A stretch of DNA of 5,109 bases. It comes from Chromobacteriaceae bacterium. GTDB lineage: Bacteria > Pseudomonadota > Gammaproteobacteria > Burkholderiales > Aquaspirillaceae. Position 1 is the stretch's first letter. Each line of letters starts with the position of its first letter. Below are positions 1 through 5,109 of this stretch, piece by piece. The translations under genes were made by a program, and so were the position numbers. The stretch is taken from NCBI GenBank assembly GCA_030151505.1, contig JASLDQ010000031.1, forward strand, positions 1 through 5,109, read 5' to 3'. The notes below the pieces were generated by a model. It searched no databases and was not told the origin of the DNA. It saw only the letters and a program-made list of their open reading frames with translations.

Positions 1-411
1 GACCACTTCAAGCGGATCAACGACACCTTCGGCCACCCGGCCGGCGACGAGGTCATCAAGGCGCTCGGACACCTGCTGCGCGACAGCTCCCGCCTCGAGG
101 ACATCGTCTGCCGCTACGGCGGCGAGGAGTTCGTGCTGTTCTTCCGCGACATGCCGCAGGATGTCGCGCTGGCGCGCATCCAGCTCTGGCGCGAGCGCTT
201 CGCCCGGCTGGAGGTCTGCCACGGCGAGCTGTGCCTGTACGCCACCTTCTCGGCCGGCATCGCCTGCTACCCGCCGCACGGCGCTACGCCGGCCACGCTG
301 ATCGCCCAGGCCGACGCCGCGCTGTACCAGGCCAAGCGCGGCGGCCGCAACCGGGTGGAAGTCGCCGACGGTGCCGCCGCTTCCTTGCCGGCCTCCCCGC
401 CACCGGCCTGA
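1..411 (+). CDS. GGDEF-domain diguanylate cyclase, C-terminal part (5' truncated)
   Basis: The reading frame is open from the window edge to the TGA at 409-411 and gives 136 residues, so the N-terminus and any sensor domain lie outside. It begins inside the GGDEF domain at DHFKRINDTFGH, which normally follows the first metal-binding strand. N7 and D16 match the guanine-contacting pair of the family (same spacing as N335/D344 of PleD). The active-site loop is GGEEF at residues 40-44, a standard active variant of GGDEF. RLED at 31-34 sits at the usual spacing before the loop and is an RxxD I-site, which binds c-di-GMP and inhibits the enzyme. The closing signature ADAALYQAKRGGRNRV (104-119) is intact, with K112 and R116 at the phosphate-binding positions. 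Expected reaction: two GTP to cyclic di-GMP. The last 15 or so residues are an Ala/Pro-rich tail outside the fold. No EAL domain follows, so this is not a C-terminal dual GGDEF-EAL protein. Specific input signal and gene name are unknown. Confidence 0.95.
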   Translation, partial: DHFKRINDTFGHPAGDEVIKALGHLLRDSSRLEDIVCRYGGEEFVLFFRDMPQDVALARIQLWRERFARLEVCHGELCLYATFSAGIACYPPHGATPATLIAQADAALYQAKRGGRNRVEVADGAAASLPASPPPA

Positions 412-414
412 GCG

Positions 415-429
415 CCCGGCCCGGCCCGG
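415..429. repeat. Three tandem CCCGG units
   Basis: CCCGG occurs three times without interruption, four bases after the stop codon of the diguanylate cyclase gene. It is a short GC-rich run that could have arisen by slippage. It forms no convincing stem and is not followed by a T-tract, so I do not call it a terminator. No function is assigned. Confidence 0.6.
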
Positions 430-483
430 TCTATCCATACAGCCAAACGGACTATGCCACCGGCGAATGAGGGCGGGGCGCCA

Positions 484-492
484 TGCTAGAAT
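484..492 (+). promoter_or_regulatory. Extended -10 promoter for metH
   Basis: TGCTAGAAT contains a five-of-six match to the sigma-70 -10 hexamer (TAGAAT, 487-492), preceded by the TGn extension at 484-486. Transcription would start near 498-500 and give a leader of about 50 bases before the ATG at 549. At a 16-18 base spacer I see only poor -35 matches (around 463-470), which is typical of extended -10 promoters. It is the most AT-rich spot in the spacer between the two genes. The transcription start is inferred. Confidence 0.6.
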
Positions 493-535
493 CGGCGGCT
501 GAAATGCTTGTCCAGCCCCTGCCAATCCGTCGCCC

Positions 536-540
536 GAGAA
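536..540 (+). promoter_or_regulatory. Ribosome binding site for metH
   Basis: GAGAA lies eight bases ahead of the ATG at 549, a normal Shine-Dalgarno distance but only a modest match. It supports the 549 start. A stronger-looking GAGGG at 469-473 sits ahead of the in-frame ATG at 483, but it lies upstream of the predicted transcription start, so it would not be in the mRNA from this promoter. Confidence 0.5.
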
Positions 541-548
541 ACGCCCGC

Positions 549-4268
<3,720 letters not shown>

Positions 4269-4294
4269 CGCGCCACCATCAACGCCAGCCCCGG

Positions 4295-4322
4295 AAAAGC
4301 AGCCTTGAAGGCTGCTTTTTTT
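4295..4322 (+). terminator. Intrinsic terminator after metH
   Basis: AAAAGCAGCC (4295-4304) pairs perfectly with GGCTGCTTTT (4310-4319) around the loop TTGAA. An extra T-A pair can close the loop to three bases. Seven T residues run from 4316 to 4322. The hairpin begins 26 bases after the metH stop, which is textbook Rho-independent termination. On the opposite strand only four T residues follow the stem, so any bidirectional function would be weaker. No minus-strand gene is present to use it. Confidence 0.95.
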
Positions 4323-4406
4323 ATTGCCCGCCGCACGCGCACCGGTGCCGCGGGTCACATCTGCTCAAACATTTTCCGCCCCGCAGTCACATTCCAGACA
4401 AACCCG

Positions 4407-4449
4407 CCGGCGAAGATGCCGCCCCGCAAGCGGCCGGCATCTTCGCCGG
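4407..4449. repeat. Perfect 15-bp inverted repeat upstream of the TPR gene
   Basis: CCGGCGAAGATGCCG at 4407-4421 is the exact reverse complement of CGGCATCTTCGCCGG at 4435-4449. The 13-base loop between them contains a smaller CCG/CGG pairing (4424-4426 with 4431-4433). A G-U pair could extend the base of the stem (4406 with 4450). No T-tract follows on the + strand, so it is not a standard intrinsic terminator. It ends 40 bases before the ATG at 4490. It could be an RNA stem in the 5' leader, a protein-binding palindrome or a REP-like repeat; the single copy here cannot decide between these. Confidence 0.85.
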
Positions 4450-4471
4450 TCAGGCCGCAATCAGACTGGAC

Positions 4472-4478
4472 AAGGGAG
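4472..4478 (+). promoter_or_regulatory. Ribosome binding site for the TPR gene
   Basis: AAGGGAG is a good Shine-Dalgarno match, 11 bases before the ATG at 4490, slightly longer than the usual distance. A second purine run, GGAG at 4485-4488, is only one base from the ATG and too close to serve. No other ATG precedes this one in the open frame near this site, so the two signals support the 4490 start. Confidence 0.6.
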
Positions 4479-4489
4479 CGCCACGGAGC

Positions 4490-5109
4490 ATGGACGCCGC
4501 CGCATGGTTCGAGGAAGGCAACCGCCAGCTGGAAAACGGCGCGCTGGATGCCGCCGCCAGCTGCTTTCGCACCGCGATCCGGCTGCAGCCCGAGGCGGCC
4601 GAGGCTTACGGCAATCTGGGCTACGTGCTGGACCGGCAGGGCGAGCTGGCGCAGGCGGAAACCTGCTACCGGCAGTCGCTGGCACTCGCCCCGGCCTGCC
4701 CGGAAATCCAGCTGAATCTGGGTGCGCTGCTGGCCGGCCAGCGCCGCTTCGCGGAAGCCCGCGCGGCCTACCGGCGGGCCTGGCGCCTCAGGCCGGACTC
4801 GCCGGCGGTCTGGTCCAACCTCGGTGCCCTTTACCTCAGCCTGAAACGGGAAGAACGGGCGGAAGCCTGCCTGCGCCGCGCGCTGGAGCTGGACGAGACT
4901 TACGCCAAGGCGCGCTTCAACCTCGCCTATCTGCTGTTGCGGCAGGAACGGTTCGCCGAGGGCTGGGCCAGCCTGGAGGCCCGCACCGGATACCAGGCAC
5001 TGGCACGCTACCTCGACTGCCCGCGCTGGCAGGGCGAGCCGCTGGCAGGCAAATCGGTGCTGATCGGCTACGAAGCCGGCCACGGCGACATGATCCAGTT
5101 CGGCCGCTA
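4490..5109 (+). CDS. TPR-repeat protein with glycosyltransferase-like domain, N-terminal part (3' truncated)
   Basis: 206 complete residues are visible and the frame is still open at the edge, ending in the first two bases of a probable Tyr codon. Five tetratricopeptide repeats run from the N-terminus in exact 34-residue phase: 1-34, 35-68, 69-102, 103-136 and 137 to about 166. The first three each end in proline (P34, P68, P102), and the later ones carry typical NLG/NLA and AEA signatures. Repeats of this kind form a superhelix for protein binding. After residue 178 the chain changes to PRWQGEPLAGKSVLIGYEAG and then HGDMIQFGR. This resembles the junction known in TPR proteins that continue into a glycosyltransferase-B-like domain (typically W-x-G-x-x-L-x-GK followed by EQGLGDxIQFxRY). 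The usual leucine of GLGD is histidine here (H198). There is no signal peptide or membrane segment, so a cytoplasmic protein is expected. The repeat phase begins at the first methionine, which supports the start. Acceptor and exact function are unknown. The metH terminator separates it from metH, so it probably has its own promoter, which I could not identify. Confidence 0.88.
   Translation, partial: MDAAAWFEEGNRQLENGALDAAASCFRTAIRLQPEAAEAYGNLGYVLDRQGELAQAETCYRQSLALAPACPEIQLNLGALLAGQRRFAEARAAYRRAWRLRPDSPAVWSNLGALYLSLKREERAEACLRRALELDETYAKARFNLAYLLLRQERFAEGWASLEARTGYQALARYLDCPRWQGEPLAGKSVLIGYEAGHGDMIQFGR

Noticed and set aside
231..470. A 79-codon + strand open frame overlapping the end of the diguanylate cyclase gene
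   Set aside because: It is Arg/Pro/Gly-rich, out of frame with the conserved GGDEF domain, and has no recognisable domain.
4354..4392. Two copies of GTCACAT (4354-4360 and 4386-4392), 32 bases apart
   Set aside because: Seven bases is short enough for chance in this spacer. The phase is about three helical turns, which could suit an operator, but there is no symmetry or promoter beside it to support one.
4323..4406. Search for a promoter of the TPR gene
   Set aside because: The best hexamer pairs I found have only two or three matches in the -10 and no suitable -35 spacing, so no promoter is called.
4305..4715. A 136-codon + strand open frame starting in the metH terminator
   Set aside because: Its start codon lies within the terminator hairpin region, its product is low-complexity Arg/Pro/Ser-rich sequence, and it overlaps the well-supported TPR gene in another frame.
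4355..5083. A minus-strand open frame of 242 codons opposite the TPR gene
   Set aside because: It is codon-aligned with the TPR frame and is explained by the same avoidance of TTA, CTA and TCA. The + strand frame has a clear 34-residue repeat pattern and a ribosome binding site.

Overview
The window is GC-rich (by eye roughly two-thirds G+C), and its codon choice strongly favours G or C in the third position. It carries three protein genes, all on the + strand: the 3' end of a GGDEF-domain diguanylate cyclase gene, a complete cobalamin-dependent methionine synthase gene (metH), and the 5' part of a gene for a tetratricopeptide-repeat (TPR) protein that runs off the right edge. The MetH sequence follows the Escherichia coli enzyme closely from end to end. 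Together with the base composition, the sigma-70-like promoter and the compact GC-rich terminator, this suggests a high-GC proteobacterium. A betaproteobacterium, possibly of the Neisseriales/Chromobacteriaceae type, is my tentative guess; the sequence alone does not prove it.

Layout. Positions 1-411 encode the last 136 residues of the diguanylate cyclase, with an intact GGEEF active-site loop and an RxxD feedback-inhibition site. Positions 412-548 are a spacer holding three tandem CCCGG units, an extended -10 promoter (TGCTAGAAT) and a modest ribosome binding site. The promoter position argues that MetH starts at the ATG at 549, not at the upstream in-frame ATG at 483. metH occupies 549-4268 (1239 residues) and has all five modules of the enzyme. 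A strong intrinsic terminator at 4295-4322 closes the metH transcript. Positions 4323-4489 hold a perfect 15-bp inverted repeat (4407-4449) but no gene or convincing promoter that I can see. The TPR gene starts at 4490 with five consecutive TPR units in exact 34-residue phase. It is entering a glycosyltransferase-like domain (GHGDMIQF motif) where the window stops.

The genes look functionally independent: c-di-GMP signalling, methionine/folate/B12 one-carbon metabolism, and a TPR-glycosyltransferase-type protein. metH appears to be monocistronic, bounded by its own promoter and terminator. I see no mobile element, CRISPR array, tRNA, rRNA or riboswitch. This is mostly ordinary core-genome sequence. 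The points most worth a second look are the unexplained hairpin ahead of the TPR gene, the identity of the truncated TPR protein, and the metH start site.
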